The notes under the pieces: model-generated
Databases searched by the model: none
Seen by the model: only the letters and a program-made list of their open reading frames with translations
Told to the model about the DNA's origin: nothing
In this document: positions 32,566 through 40,938 of the stretch, piece after piece
How the letters are laid out: each line of letters begins with the position of its first letter
Position numbering within the stretch: the stretch's first letter is position 1
Source: Pseudonocardia kunmingensis
Lineage (GTDB): Bacteria; Actinomycetota; Actinomycetes; Mycobacteriales; Pseudonocardiaceae
DNA length: 64,000 bases
Assembly: GCF_006716445.1 (NCBI RefSeq)
Contig: NZ_VFPA01000001.1
Location: forward strand, 558,001-622,000
Direction of reading: 5' to 3'
Made by a program: the position numbers and the translations under genes

Positions 32566-33357
32566 GTGAGCCCACCCGCACCTGCAGCGCAGCAGACCGT
32601 GTTCGCGGTGGCCGGCGTCGGCGTCCGGTTCGGTGGGCTCGTCGCGCTCGACGACGTCTCGCTCGGCGTCGCCGCGGGCACCGTCCACGGCGTCATCGGG
32701 CCCAACGGCGCGGGCAAGACCACGCTGTTCAACGTCTGCTGCGGGTTCGTGCGGCCCGACACCGGCCAGGTGCTGCGCCACGGCGAGCCCGTCGACGACC
32801 TGCGCCCGCACCGGCTCGCCGGCATGGGCATCGCCCGCACGCTGCAGGGCGTCGGCCTGTTCCGCGGGCTCACCGTGGTGGAGAACGTCATGGTGGGCGC
32901 CGACCGGCACCGCCGGGCCGGCTTCGCGTCCACCCTGTTCGCCCTGCCCCGCGCCGACCGCGACGAGCGCGCCCTGCGCGAGCGCGCCATGGTCGCGCTG
33001 GCGCAGCTGGGCGTCGACGGCTACGCCGACCGGCTGCCCGGCAGCCTGCCCTACCCGGTGCAGAAGCGCGTGGCGCTGGCCCGCGCCCTGGCCTGCGAGC
33101 CCGACCTCCTGCTGCTCGACGAGCCCGCGAGCGGCCTGGGCGCCGACGAGATGGCCGAGCTGGGCGAGCTGATCCGCTCGCTGACCGCGCGCATGTCGGT
33201 GGTGCTGGTGGAGCACCACATGGACCTGGTGATGAGCGTCTGCGACCGGATCACCGTGCTCGACTTCGGCCGGGTGGTGGCCGACGGCACCCCGGATGAG
33301 GTCCGCGACGACCCGGCGGTCATCGACGCGTACCTGGGCGAGGAGGCGCAGGGATGA
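32566..33357 (+). CDS. Branched-chain amino acid/amide-type ABC transporter ATPase (LivG-like)
   Basis: A 263-residue ABC ATPase. Walker A GPNGAGKT (45-52), Walker B LLLLDEP followed by the LivG-typical ASGLGADE, and the C-terminal LivG extension DFGRVVADGTPDEVRDDPAV are present. The signature motif, normally LSGGQ or LSYGQ, reads LPYPVQKR, lacking its glycines. LivG relatives pair with LivF under permeases LivH and LivM to import branched-chain amino acids, urea or short amides. GTG at 32566 has a GGGAG 9 bases upstream. It is the first gene of the operon. Confidence 0.9.
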   Translation: MSPPAPAAQQTVFAVAGVGVRFGGLVALDDVSLGVAAGTVHGVIGPNGAGKTTLFNVCCGFVRPDTGQVLRHGEPVDDLRPHRLAGMGIARTLQGVGLFRGLTVVENVMVGADRHRRAGFASTLFALPRADRDERALRERAMVALAQLGVDGYADRLPGSLPYPVQKRVALARALACEPDLLLLDEPASGLGADEMAELGELIRSLTARMSVVLVEHHMDLVMSVCDRITVLDFGRVVADGTPDEVRDDPAVIDAYLGEEAQG

Positions 33358-33385
33358 GGGCTCGGGATTGCAGGGGGAGGACCTC

Positions 33386-34105
33386 GTGAGCGCCGGGCTC
33401 CTCGAAGTGCGAGGGCTCCGAACCGCCTACGGGCCCGTCACCGCGCTGGACGAGGTCGACATCGCGGCCGAGCCGGGGCGGGTCACCGCCGTGCTCGGCG
33501 CCAACGGGGCCGGCAAGACCACGCTGCTGCGGACGATCTCCGGGCTCGTGCGGCCGCAGGCGGGGCAGGTGCTGCTCGACGGGGCCGACCTGACGAAGGC
33601 GCCCGCCGAGGACATCGCCCGCGCCGGGATCTCCCACGTCCCCGAGGGGCGCGGGGTGATCACCGAGCTGACCGTGGAGGAGAACCTGCGGCTCGGGGCG
33701 ATGCTCGGGGCGTCCCGGCGCAAGACCGAGCGCGGGCTCGCGCAGGTCTACGAGATGTTCCCCCCGCTGGCGGAGCGCCGCCGCCGCGACGCGCACGTCC
33801 TGTCGGGCGGGGAGCGGCAGATGCTGGTGATCGGGCGGGCGCTGCTGTCCGGGCCGTCGGTCCTCCTGCTGGACGAGCCCTCGCTCGGCCTGGCGCCGCG
33901 GATCGTCGGGCAGATCTTCGCGCTGCTGCGCGGGCTCGTCGACGCCGAGGGCACCACGGTGCTGCTGGTGGAGCAGAACGCCCGCAGCGCGCTGGCCATC
34001 GCCGACGACGGGATCGTGCTGAACCTGGGCCGGGTCGTGGCCCGCGACCGGGCCGCCACCCTCGCCGCCGACGACGCCCTCCGCCACGCCTATCTCGGAT
34101 TCTGA
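33386..34105 (+). CDS. ABC transporter ATPase (LivF-like)
   Basis: A 239-residue ABC ATPase with Walker A LGANGAGKT (about 34-42), a canonical signature LSGGERQ, Walker B LLLDEPSLGLAP and the LivF hallmark VPEGRGVITELTVEENL, followed by LLVEQNARSAL. It is the second energy-coupling subunit of the operon. GGGGGAGG lies 5 bases before the GTG. The 28-base gap to livG and 15-base gap to livH support one transcript. Confidence 0.92.
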   Translation: MSAGLLEVRGLRTAYGPVTALDEVDIAAEPGRVTAVLGANGAGKTTLLRTISGLVRPQAGQVLLDGADLTKAPAEDIARAGISHVPEGRGVITELTVEENLRLGAMLGASRRKTERGLAQVYEMFPPLAERRRRDAHVLSGGERQMLVIGRALLSGPSVLLLDEPSLGLAPRIVGQIFALLRGLVDAEGTTVLLVEQNARSALAIADDGIVLNLGRVVARDRAATLAADDALRHAYLGF

Positions 34106-34120
34106 GCAAGAGGGAGCGCG

Positions 34121-34999
34121 ATGCAGCAGTTCCTCAACGTCACGCTGACCGGCCTCGGCCAGGGCGCGGTCTACGCCGCCTTCGCGCTCGCGCTCGTGCT
34201 GATCTGGCGCTCCACGCGCATCGTCAACTTCGCACAGGGCGCGATGGGCATGTTCACGACCTACCTCGCCCTCACCGTCATCGAGGGCGGCCAGTCCTAC
34301 TGGGCGGGCCTCGTCGTGGCGCTGCTGGCCGGGCTCGTGCTGGGTGCGGTCGTCGAGCGGCTGGTCATCCGTCCCGTCGAGGGCGGGCCGGAGCTCAACG
34401 CCGTGATCGTCACGCTCGGGCTGTTCGTGGCGCTGCAGGCGCTCGCGGCGATCCTGTTCGGCTCGACCTTCCGGTCCTTCCCGGCCCCGTTCGACCTGCG
34501 CGGCTTCACCGTCGGCGGGGTCAACATCGCCTTCACCGCCAACAGCATCTTCGTGATCGTCGCGGTCGTCGTCGTGATGCTCGCGCTCGTGGCGCTGTTC
34601 CGGTTCACCGACCTCGGCCTGAAGATGCGGGCCGCCGCGTTCAGCCAGGAGGTCTCGCGCCTGCTCGGCGTGCGCGTGGGCCGGATGCTGACGCTGGGCT
34701 GGGCGCTCGCGGCGGTGGTCGGGTCGCTGTCCGGGCTGCTCATCGCGGGCGGGAGCCTGGTCTTCCCGGCCTACATGGACGCGGTGATCGTCTACGGGTT
34801 CGTCGCCGCCGTCCTCGGCGGGCTCGACTCGCCGGGCGGCGCCGTCGTCGGCGGCCTGACGATCGGGCTGCTGCTGTCCTACGTCAGCGGCTACCTGGGC
34901 AGCGAGCTCGTCGCGCTCGCGGCGCTGGCGATCCTCGTGGCGGTGCTGCTGGTGCGGCCGCAAGGGCTGTTCGCCCGTACCGCGGCGCGGAGGGTGTGA
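34121..34999 (+). CDS. Branched-chain amino acid ABC permease (LivH-like)
   Basis: A 292-residue permease with about eight hydrophobic helices and the LivH signature: LTGLGQGAVYAAFALALVLI near the N terminus, STRIVNFAQGAMGMFTTYLA, and the cytoplasmic coupling loop FRFTDLGLKMRAAAFSQEVS. It forms half of the membrane channel with LivM. GAGGGAGCGCG precedes the ATG. Its stop overlaps the next start (GTGATG). Confidence 0.93.
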   Translation: MQQFLNVTLTGLGQGAVYAAFALALVLIWRSTRIVNFAQGAMGMFTTYLALTVIEGGQSYWAGLVVALLAGLVLGAVVERLVIRPVEGGPELNAVIVTLGLFVALQALAAILFGSTFRSFPAPFDLRGFTVGGVNIAFTANSIFVIVAVVVVMLALVALFRFTDLGLKMRAAAFSQEVSRLLGVRVGRMLTLGWALAAVVGSLSGLLIAGGSLVFPAYMDAVIVYGFVAAVLGGLDSPGGAVVGGLTIGLLLSYVSGYLGSELVALAALAILVAVLLVRPQGLFARTAARRV

Positions 35000-36096
35000 T
35001 GGTGCAGCAGACCGACCGGCCCGCCACCGCGGCACCGGCCCGTCGCCGGCTGGCGGAGCTGCGCCGCTGGCGGCCGCGCTCGACGTTCGCGCGGCACGCG
35101 CTGGTGATCGTGGTCGCGCTCGTCGCCGTGGTGCTCGTGCTGGAGCTGACCAGCCCGTTCCGCAACTCGCAGTTCGCCACGATGTCCTACTACGCCATCG
35201 CCGCGGCCGGGCTGACCGTCCTCACCGGGCTGAACGGGCAGATCTCGCTCGGGCACGGGGCGCTGATGGCCGTCGGGGCGTACACGACCGGGCTGCTGCT
35301 CGGCTCCGAGGGCGAGGGCGCGCTGCCGCTCCCGCTGATAATGCTGATCGCCGCGGCGGTGACGGCGCTGGTCGGCGCCGTGGTCGGGGCCGCGGCCGCC
35401 CGGTTGCACGGGCCCTACCTCGCCGGCGCCACGCTCGCGCTCGCCGTCGCGGTGCCGGGGCTCGCGATCTACTTCGACCACACCCTCGGCGGCGAGCAGG
35501 GGCTGCGGATCTCCTCGCCCGAGGTGCCCGGCTGGTTCGACGCCGGGATCTACTTCCTGTTCGCCCACGAGACGCCGAGCGCGAAGTACCTGGCCTACCT
35601 GGGCTGGGGCACGCTGCTGCTCGTCCTGCTGCTGCTGGCCAACCTCATGGCGGGGCGCATCGGTCGGGTCTGGCGCGCCGTGCGCGACGACGAGGTGGCC
35701 GCCGAGCTCGCCGGTATCCGGCTGGGGCAGGTCCGGGTGCTCGCGTTCGTGGTCAGCGCGGCATGCGCGGGGCTCGCGGGCGCGGTGCTCGGCGTCGTCG
35801 TGCGGCTGGCGGCACCCAGCGGGTTCACGATCGTGCTCTCGCTCGGGCTGCTCACGGCCGTCGTCGTCGGCGGGCTCGGGAGCCTGGTCGGCGCCCTGCT
35901 CGGCAGCGCGCTGCTGGTGTTCCTGCCACCCGCCGTCACCAACCTCGGCATCGGCGCCGGGCTCGACGGCACGCAGGCCGCGCAGCTCGCCCCGTTCGTC
36001 TACGGGGTGGTGCTGGTGCTCGTGATGCTGCTCGCGCCGTCGGGGGCCGTGGGCGTGCTGAAGAAGGTCTGGGCTCGCCGGAGGAGGACGGGATGA
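34999..36096 (+). CDS. Branched-chain amino acid ABC permease (LivM-like)
   Basis: A 365-residue permease. A basic N terminus of about 30 residues is followed by nine or ten hydrophobic helices. LivM hallmarks are GLTVLTGLNGQISLGHGALM near residue 70 and the coupling region GRVWRAVRDDEVAAELAGIR near 225. It pairs with the LivH-like subunit. ATG at 34999 or GTG at 34996 could be the start, both overlapping the livH stop. Its own stop overlaps the binding protein start (ATGA). Confidence 0.93.
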   Translation: MVQQTDRPATAAPARRRLAELRRWRPRSTFARHALVIVVALVAVVLVLELTSPFRNSQFATMSYYAIAAAGLTVLTGLNGQISLGHGALMAVGAYTTGLLLGSEGEGALPLPLIMLIAAAVTALVGAVVGAAAARLHGPYLAGATLALAVAVPGLAIYFDHTLGGEQGLRISSPEVPGWFDAGIYFLFAHETPSAKYLAYLGWGTLLLVLLLLANLMAGRIGRVWRAVRDDEVAAELAGIRLGQVRVLAFVVSAACAGLAGAVLGVVVRLAAPSGFTIVLSLGLLTAVVVGGLGSLVGALLGSALLVFLPPAVTNLGIGAGLDGTQAAQLAPFVYGVVLVLVMLLAPSGAVGVLKKVWARRRRTG

Positions 36097-37415
36097 AGGC
36101 AAGGGGTCTGTGCGCCGCACTGGCGGCGGCGCTGCTGCTCACCGCGTGCGGGGCGGGCGGCCGCCCGGACGAGGGCGGCGGCGCGGGTGGGGACGGCGCC
36201 GCCGAGGTCGGCGTCACCGAGACGACCGTGAAGGTCGGCGCCCACTTCCCGCTCACCGGTGTGGCCGCGCCGGGCTACAGCGAGATCCCGACGGGCACGA
36301 AGGCCTACTTCGACTTCGTCAACGCCGCGGGCGGGGTGAACGGGCGCCAGATCGAGTACGTCTTCCGCGACGACGCCTACAACCCCACCCAGACCAGCCA
36401 GGTCGTCAACGAGCTGGTGCTGCAGGACCAGGTCTTCGCGATCATGGGCGGGCTCGGCACGCCCACGCACTCCGCCGTGCTCGACTACCTCAACAGCGAG
36501 GGCGTGCCCGACCTGTTCGTCTCCTCCGGCTCGCTGCTGTGGGACCAGCCCGAGCAGAACCCGATGACGTTCGGCTGGCAGCCCGACTACGAGGTCGAGG
36601 CGAAGATCATCGGGCAGTACGTGGCACAGAACTTCCCGCAGGCGCGGGTGGGCCTGTTCCTGCAGGACGACGACCTGGGCCGGGACGCCGAGATCGGCGC
36701 CCGCAGGTACCTGGAGAACCAGATCGTGGCCGCCGAGCGGTACACGCCCGGCAACACCGACGTCGCCCCGCAGATCGCCGCGCTCCAGGCCGCGGGTGCC
36801 GATCTCGTGATCGGGTTCAACGTGCCGTCCTACACGGCGCTGTCGCAGCTGCAGTCGCTGCGCCTGAACTACCAGCCGCAGTGGATCTACTCCAACATCG
36901 GCTCGGACCCGGCGCTCGTCGGCTCGCTCCTCGCGCGGTTCTCCGAGGGGGCGGTGACCGACGCGGGGCTGCTGGAGGGCGTGATCACCACCGAGTACCT
37001 GCCGGGGGTGGACCAGCCCGACAACCCCTGGACGCAGCTGTTCGCGCGCGTCTGGGACGCCCACGGGGGCGAGGGTGAGCTGACCAACTTCCGGATCTAC
37101 GGCATGGCCGAGGCCTACACCTTCGTGCAGGCCCTGCAGGCCGCCGGGCCGGACCCGACCCGCGAGGGCATCGTCGCGGCGATCGAGAACGCGGGCGCCA
37201 CGTTCGAGGGGCCGTGGGCGGCACCGTTCCGCTACTCCGCCGAGCGGCACGCGGGCATCGCGGGCGTCGAGGTCACCCGGATCACCGGGGGCACGACGGA
37301 GAGCCTCACCCCGGTGCTGGTCACCGACAACGGCGAGGCCCCGATCACGGAGGCGACGGGCGAGCGGGCGACGCCACCGGCGAACGGCATCCCCGAGGTG
37401 CAGCCGGCGAGCTGA
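36093..37415 (+). CDS. Branched-chain amino acid/amide-binding lipoprotein (LivK/UrtA-like)
   Basis: A 440-residue substrate-binding lipoprotein, Peripla_BP_6 fold. Signal peptide MKARGLCAALAAALLLTACG has lipobox LTAC. The mature part shows VKVGAHFPLTGVAAPGYSEI, a PTHSAVLDYLNSEGVPDLFV segment and the VGLFLQDDDLGRDAE motif. It selects the imported compound; the family binds Leu/Ile/Val, urea, short-chain amides or aromatic acids, and nothing here decides among them. Placing the binding protein last in the operon is less common. A 13-bp stem terminator follows. Confidence 0.92.
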   Translation: MKARGLCAALAAALLLTACGAGGRPDEGGGAGGDGAAEVGVTETTVKVGAHFPLTGVAAPGYSEIPTGTKAYFDFVNAAGGVNGRQIEYVFRDDAYNPTQTSQVVNELVLQDQVFAIMGGLGTPTHSAVLDYLNSEGVPDLFVSSGSLLWDQPEQNPMTFGWQPDYEVEAKIIGQYVAQNFPQARVGLFLQDDDLGRDAEIGARRYLENQIVAAERYTPGNTDVAPQIAALQAAGADLVIGFNVPSYTALSQLQSLRLNYQPQWIYSNIGSDPALVGSLLARFSEGAVTDAGLLEGVITTEYLPGVDQPDNPWTQLFARVWDAHGGEGELTNFRIYGMAEAYTFVQALQAAGPDPTREGIVAAIENAGATFEGPWAAPFRYSAERHAGIAGVEVTRITGGTTESLTPVLVTDNGEAPITEATGERATPPANGIPEVQPAS

Positions 37416-37437
37416 GCGAGCAGACCTCCGATGTCGG

Positions 37438-37480
37438 CAGAGCCACCTCCAGGACGCCGGACGACAGGGAGGTGGCTCTG
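37438..37480 (+). terminator. Terminator of the liv-type operon
   Basis: CAGAGCCACCTCC (37438-37450) is the exact reverse complement of GGAGGTGGCTCTG (37468-37480), with a 17-base loop, 22 bases past the binding-protein stop. It could also stop minus-strand transcription. Confidence 0.7.
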
Positions 37481-37486
37481 CAGGCG

Positions 37487-37772
37487 CTACCGGTCCGGGT
37501 CCAGTGGATGCCGCCACCGCAATCGTGGATACCGCGCGAACCCTCGGTCGGCGGTGATCCAGCGCCACGTTGTCGTCGAGCGACACGTCGGCGATCGGCG
37601 CGCCCGGGCTGGTCGGCAGGCGGACCTCGACACGGTCGCCCCGCTGCCGGGGTACGAGCGTCTGCCTCAGTGCATCCTCGATGAGCTGGCTCAAGGTCCG
37701 ACCCGTGTGCGCGGCCAGCACCTTGGCCTCGACGACCAGCGCGTCGTCCAGCTGCAGAAGCAGGTCGGGCTC
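37487..37772 (-). pseudogene. Remnant vapBC toxin-antitoxin locus
   Basis: Reading leftward from about 37772, one frame matches a VapB antitoxin from the ribbon-helix-helix to the C terminus: LLLQLDDALVVEAKVLAAHT, GRTLSQLIEDALRQTL, then DRVEVRLPTSPG and ADVSLDDNVAL. No ATG, GTG or TTG in frame precedes it at the expected place. Just after DDNVAL another frame takes over and reads WITADRGFARYPRLRWRHP then LDPDR and stop (TAG at 37489-37487). That is the C-terminal end of a VapC PIN-domain RNase, including the last conserved acidic residue (ADRGF). The roughly 110 N-terminal VapC residues are missing. One internal deletion plus start loss explains this; neither protein can be functional. Confidence 0.75.
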
Positions 37773-37834
37773 GTCACCCGTGCGGGGGTCGTCGCCACGT
37801 TCGTGCTCGGCCCTGCTCGGGTAGAAGGAGCGGT

Positions 37835-38857
37835 ATGCGGACCGGACTGACGGCAGCGGGCCTCGTGCTCGCCGGGGCCCTCCTCGGGGGATGCACGACA
37901 GCGGCACCGGAACGGCCGCCGGCGACCGAGGCGCCGCCCGCGACGGCCGACGCGCCACCGGGCGGGACGCCGTCCGCGGCCGACGTCGTCGCGCGCCTGG
38001 CGCCGAGCGTCGTGACCGTCGGCACCGGGGAGGGCGTGGGCAGCGGGGTCGTCTACCAGCCCGACGTCGTCCTGACCAACCAGCACGTCGTGGCCGGCGC
38101 CACCAGGGTCACGATCGACTACGCCGACGGCACCTCCTCCGACGGCACCGTCCTGGCCACCGACGAGGTCACCGACCTCGCCGTCATCCGCACCGCGCGG
38201 GGCGGCCTGCCGGTGCCGGAGTACCGCACGGAGCTGCCCCGCCCCGGCGACCCGGTGCTGGCGATCGGGAGCCCGCTCGGCTTCGAGGGGACGGTGACCT
38301 CGGGGATCGTCTCCGCCCTGAACCGGCAGATCCCCGGATCCGCCACGCAGTCCTCCGCGCTCGTCGACCTCATCCAGGTCGACGCCGCGATCTCGCCGGG
38401 CAACTCCGGCGGCGCCCTGCTCGACGCCAGCGGCCGCGTGATCGGGATCAACGAGGCCTACATCCCGCCCGCCGCGGGCGCCGTCTCGCTCGGTTTCGCG
38501 ATCCCCGCCGCCACGGCCGTCGACATCGCCGACCAGCTGCTCGCCGACGGCACGGCCACCCACTCCGTGCTCGGGGTGAACGTCGCGCGGCTCACGCCCG
38601 AGATCATCCAGGCCTACGACCTGGGCGTGGAGTCGGGAGCGCTGGTGACCCGCGTGCCGCCGGGCGGGCCGGCCGCGGCCGCGGGCGTGCAGGCCGGTGA
38701 CGTGATCGTGGCGCTCGGCGACCAGGAGGTCGGCAGCATCGAGGACCTGCTCGGCGCTCTGCGCGACACCGATCCGGGCCAGCAGACCACCGTGGCGGTA
38801 TCGCGCGACGGCCAGCGCATGGATCTGCCGGTGACGATCGGCTCCGAGTCCGGCTGA
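37835..38857 (+). CDS. HtrA/DegP-like serine protease lipoprotein with PDZ domain
   Basis: A 340-residue trypsin-like S1C protease. The signal peptide has lipobox LLGGC (Cys20), followed by a Pro/Ala/Thr-rich linker to about residue 47. Catalytic triad: His84 (TNQHVV), Asp114 (VTDLAVI) and Ser191 (SPGNSGGALL). A single PDZ domain occupies about 235-330 (GALVTRVPPGGPAAAAGVQA, GDVIVALGDQEV). It probably degrades or chaperones misfolded exported proteins outside the membrane. AAGGAG lies 5 bases before the ATG. It forms a single-gene unit. Confidence 0.93.
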   Translation: MRTGLTAAGLVLAGALLGGCTTAAPERPPATEAPPATADAPPGGTPSAADVVARLAPSVVTVGTGEGVGSGVVYQPDVVLTNQHVVAGATRVTIDYADGTSSDGTVLATDEVTDLAVIRTARGGLPVPEYRTELPRPGDPVLAIGSPLGFEGTVTSGIVSALNRQIPGSATQSSALVDLIQVDAAISPGNSGGALLDASGRVIGINEAYIPPAAGAVSLGFAIPAATAVDIADQLLADGTATHSVLGVNVARLTPEIIQAYDLGVESGALVTRVPPGGPAAAAGVQAGDVIVALGDQEVGSIEDLLGALRDTDPGQQTTVAVSRDGQRMDLPVTIGSESG

Positions 38858-38863
38858 GCGCGG

Positions 38864-39229
38864 CTACTCGCGCGGGGGCAGCACGCAGAACTCGTTGCCC
38901 TCCGGGTCGGCCAGCACCACCCACGGGTGCTCGGGCTCGTCGGACAGCCGGGTCGCCCCCAGCCCGACGAGCCGCTCGACCTCGGCCTCATGCGTCCCCG
39001 TCGCCGGCGCGAGGTCCAGGTGCAACCGGTTCTTGCCCGACCGGGCCTCCGGCACCGGTTGGAACAGCAGCAGCGGACCGCCGTCCCCGGTACCGATCTG
39101 CACGTACTCGACGCCGTGCGCGTCCTTCCACCGCCCCTCGACCTCGGTGCCGAGCGCCGCGCACCAGAAGGTGGCGCAGCGCTCGGCGTCCCGGCAGTCG
39201 ACCGCCACCGCGAGCACCCTGCTGACCAT
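38864..39229 (-). CDS. VOC-superfamily (glyoxalase-like) protein
   Basis: A 121-residue vicinal-oxygen-chelate protein. Two beta-alpha-beta-beta-beta modules are visible: [20 protein letters not shown] with WCAALGTEV, and [13 protein letters not shown] with [19 protein letters not shown]. The final Glu-Phe-Cys stretch is the usual end of the glyoxalase_6 group. Metal ligand candidates are His and Glu in RLHLDL and GNEFCV. Members act in detoxification or antibiotic binding; no substrate is indicated. It is divergent from a TetR gene that may control it, and converges on the protease gene. Confidence 0.88.
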   Translation of the reverse strand: MVSRVLAVAVDCRDAERCATFWCAALGTEVEGRWKDAHGVEYVQIGTGDGGPLLLFQPVPEARSGKNRLHLDLAPATGTHEAEVERLVGLGATRLSDEPEHPWVVLADPEGNEFCVLPPRE

Positions 39230-39265
39230 GCCCGCCCTTTCCCCGCTCGGGGGTCCGCACTAACA

Positions 39266-39279
39266 TGACTGACCAGTCA
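39266..39279. promoter_or_regulatory. TetR operator TGACTG-N2-CAGTCA
   Basis: A perfect 14-bp inverted repeat lies 18 bases before the tetR start codon, in the 68-base gap shared with the divergent VOC gene. The ACTGACCAGT core is the common operator type of TetR regulators. Confidence 0.7.
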
Positions 39280-39297
39280 GCCATGAAGGAGTGCCGG

Positions 39298-39900
39298 ATG
39301 AGCCCGAGGCGGGTCGACCGGGCCGCGCGCCGGGAGGAGATCCTGGCCGCCGCCGTACGGGTGTTCGCGAGCAAGGGTTTCGCGGCCACCCGGATCGAGG
39401 ACGTGGCCGCCGCCGCGGGCGTCGGCAAGGGCAGCGTCTACCTCTACTTCGACAGCCGCGACGCCCTGCTCGACGCGGCCATGGAGGCGCTCGCCGGGGC
39501 GTCCCGGGAGGTGCTCGCCCGCGCCCGTTCCGGCGCGGAGCCGCCGCTGGAGCGGCTCGCCGAGCTCGTCCGCGGGGTCCTCGCCGCCGCCACCGCGGAC
39601 CCCCACCTCGCCCGCGTGCTGCTGGACCTCTGGTCGCTCGGACGCCGCGGCGACGTGGACGTGCCACTGGACATGGCCGCGCTCTACGCGGAGTACCGGG
39701 AGGCGATCGGCGCGCTGCTGGCCGAGGCGGCCGGCCGCGGCGAGGTGCGCGACGACGTCTCCCCCGCGCACGCGGCGGTCGTCGTCGGCGCGGTCGAGGG
39801 GTTCCTGCTGCAGTGGGTGGTCGATCCCGGGCTGCCGATCGCCGGCATGGACGCGGTCGTCGTCGCGGTCTGCCTCGACGGGCTGCGGGCGCGGCCGTGA
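39298..39900 (+). CDS. TetR/AcrR-family regulator
   Basis: A 200-residue TetR repressor. [23 protein letters not shown] then [20 protein letters not shown] (about 10-50); the helical C-terminal domain ends [12 protein letters not shown] and [11 protein letters not shown] 39298 is chosen over an upstream in-frame codon because AAGGAG precedes it and the earlier start would place the operator inside the gene. It is coupled by GTGA to a membrane protein gene, and a deazaflavin oxidoreductase gene follows, making a three-gene unit. Confidence 0.92.
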   Translation: MSPRRVDRAARREEILAAAVRVFASKGFAATRIEDVAAAAGVGKGSVYLYFDSRDALLDAAMEALAGASREVLARARSGAEPPLERLAELVRGVLAAATADPHLARVLLDLWSLGRRGDVDVPLDMAALYAEYREAIGALLAEAAGRGEVRDDVSPAHAAVVVGAVEGFLLQWVVDPGLPIAGMDAVVVAVCLDGLRARP

Positions 39901-40436
39901 CGGCGCTCGCGCGCGTCAACGCGGTCCTCGTCGCCCCCGCCGCAGGAGCCGCCGAGAGCGGGCTCTGCTACCTCGCCGGCGCCGCGGGGGCGGCGCTCGC
40001 CGCGGCCGCCGCGCACGGGGCGGGCCTGCCGTGGTGGTCGGTGGCCGTGCTCGCCGCCGTCGCGTTCGACCTGGTCGGCGGCGCCGTCGTGAACGCGACA
40101 CCCGCGGCGAAGCGGCGCTTCCACGGCCCCGGCCGCTCCGGCGCGCACCGGCTCGCATTCGTGGCGGCGCACGTGCAGCCGTTCCTGCTCGCCCTGCTGG
40201 TGCCCGGCTTCGGCTGGGCGGCGGGCGCGCTCGGCTGGGGCCTGGCCGTCGGCGGTGCCGTCGCCGTGGTCCTGGCCGGCCCGCGGCTGCGTCGCCCGCT
40301 CGCCTTCGCGGTCACCGCGGTCGGCAGCGTGGTCGCCCTCGTGGCCGTGCCGCTGCCCGCGTTCCTGGCCTGGGTCATCCCCGTCCTGCTGGTCAAGCTG
40401 CTGCTGGGCCACCTGCTGCCCGAGGACGCACCGTGA
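39897..40436 (+). CDS. Membrane protein of unknown function
   Basis: A 179-residue protein with about five or six hydrophobic helices (for example [40 protein letters not shown], and a long C-terminal stretch ending [11 protein letters not shown]). One conserved-looking loop, [20 protein letters not shown], lies between helices 2 and 3. I do not recognise the family. The GTG start shares two bases with the tetR stop, so it is translationally coupled and likely part of the regulon of that repressor. The next gene begins 16 bases later. Confidence 0.78.
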   Translation: MTALARVNAVLVAPAAGAAESGLCYLAGAAGAALAAAAAHGAGLPWWSVAVLAAVAFDLVGGAVVNATPAAKRRFHGPGRSGAHRLAFVAAHVQPFLLALLVPGFGWAAGALGWGLAVGGAVAVVLAGPRLRRPLAFAVTAVGSVVALVAVPLPAFLAWVIPVLLVKLLLGHLLPEDAP

Positions 40437-40452
40437 CACCGGAGGCACCGTG

Positions 40453-40938
40453 ATGTTCTTCGCCCGCCCACCCCGCACCCGCCTGCAGCGCGCCGTGCAC
40501 CGCGCGCCGGTCCTGCTGTTCCGGCTGGGGCTCGGCGGCCTGCTCGGCCCCCGGTTCGTCCTGCTCCACCATGTCGGGCGGACGACGGGGCGCGAGCGCC
40601 GGGTCGTCCTGGAGGTCGTCGGCAGGGAGGGCGAGGACTACGTCGTGGCGTCCGGGTACGGCGCCCGCGCGCAGTGGTTCCGCAACGTCCGCGCCGAGCC
40701 GCGGGTGCGCTTCCAGGTCGGGTGGCGCCGCCGCACGGGCCGCGCGGAGGTGCTGCCCCCTGCCGAGTCGGGTCGCAGGCTCGCCGCCTACGCCCGGTCC
40801 CACCCGCGCACCGCGGCCGCGCTCATGCGCACGATCGGGCACGACGTGAGCGCCCCGGGAGCGTACGAGCGGCTCGGCGCCGACCCGGAGCGCGGCGTCC
40901 CGCTGGTCGCGCTGCGCCCGGGACCTGACGAGTCCTAG
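40453..40938 (+). CDS. Deazaflavin (F420)-dependent nitroreductase-like protein
   Basis: A 161-residue split-barrel protein of the DUF385/Ddn family. It has the typical FRLGLGGLLGPRFVLLHHVG, RTTGRERRVVLEVV and ASGYGARAQWFRNVRAEPRV segments, which bind the phosphate and deazaflavin of F420. Relatives reduce quinones or nitroaromatics. CGGAGG lies 8 bases before the ATG. It is the last gene of the tetR unit. Its TAG stop and that of the converging prs gene share the palindrome CTAG (40935-40938), so the two genes overlap by four bases. Confidence 0.9.
   Translation: MFFARPPRTRLQRAVHRAPVLLFRLGLGGLLGPRFVLLHHVGRTTGRERRVVLEVVGREGEDYVVASGYGARAQWFRNVRAEPRVRFQVGWRRRTGRAEVLPPAESGRRLAAYARSHPRTAAALMRTIGHDVSAPGAYERLGADPERGVPLVALRPGPDES

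Noticed and set aside
37431..37850. Rightward 139-codon frame in the liv/protease gap
   Set aside because: Its composition is that of a shadow frame; the opposite strand carries recognisable VapB and VapC fragments.
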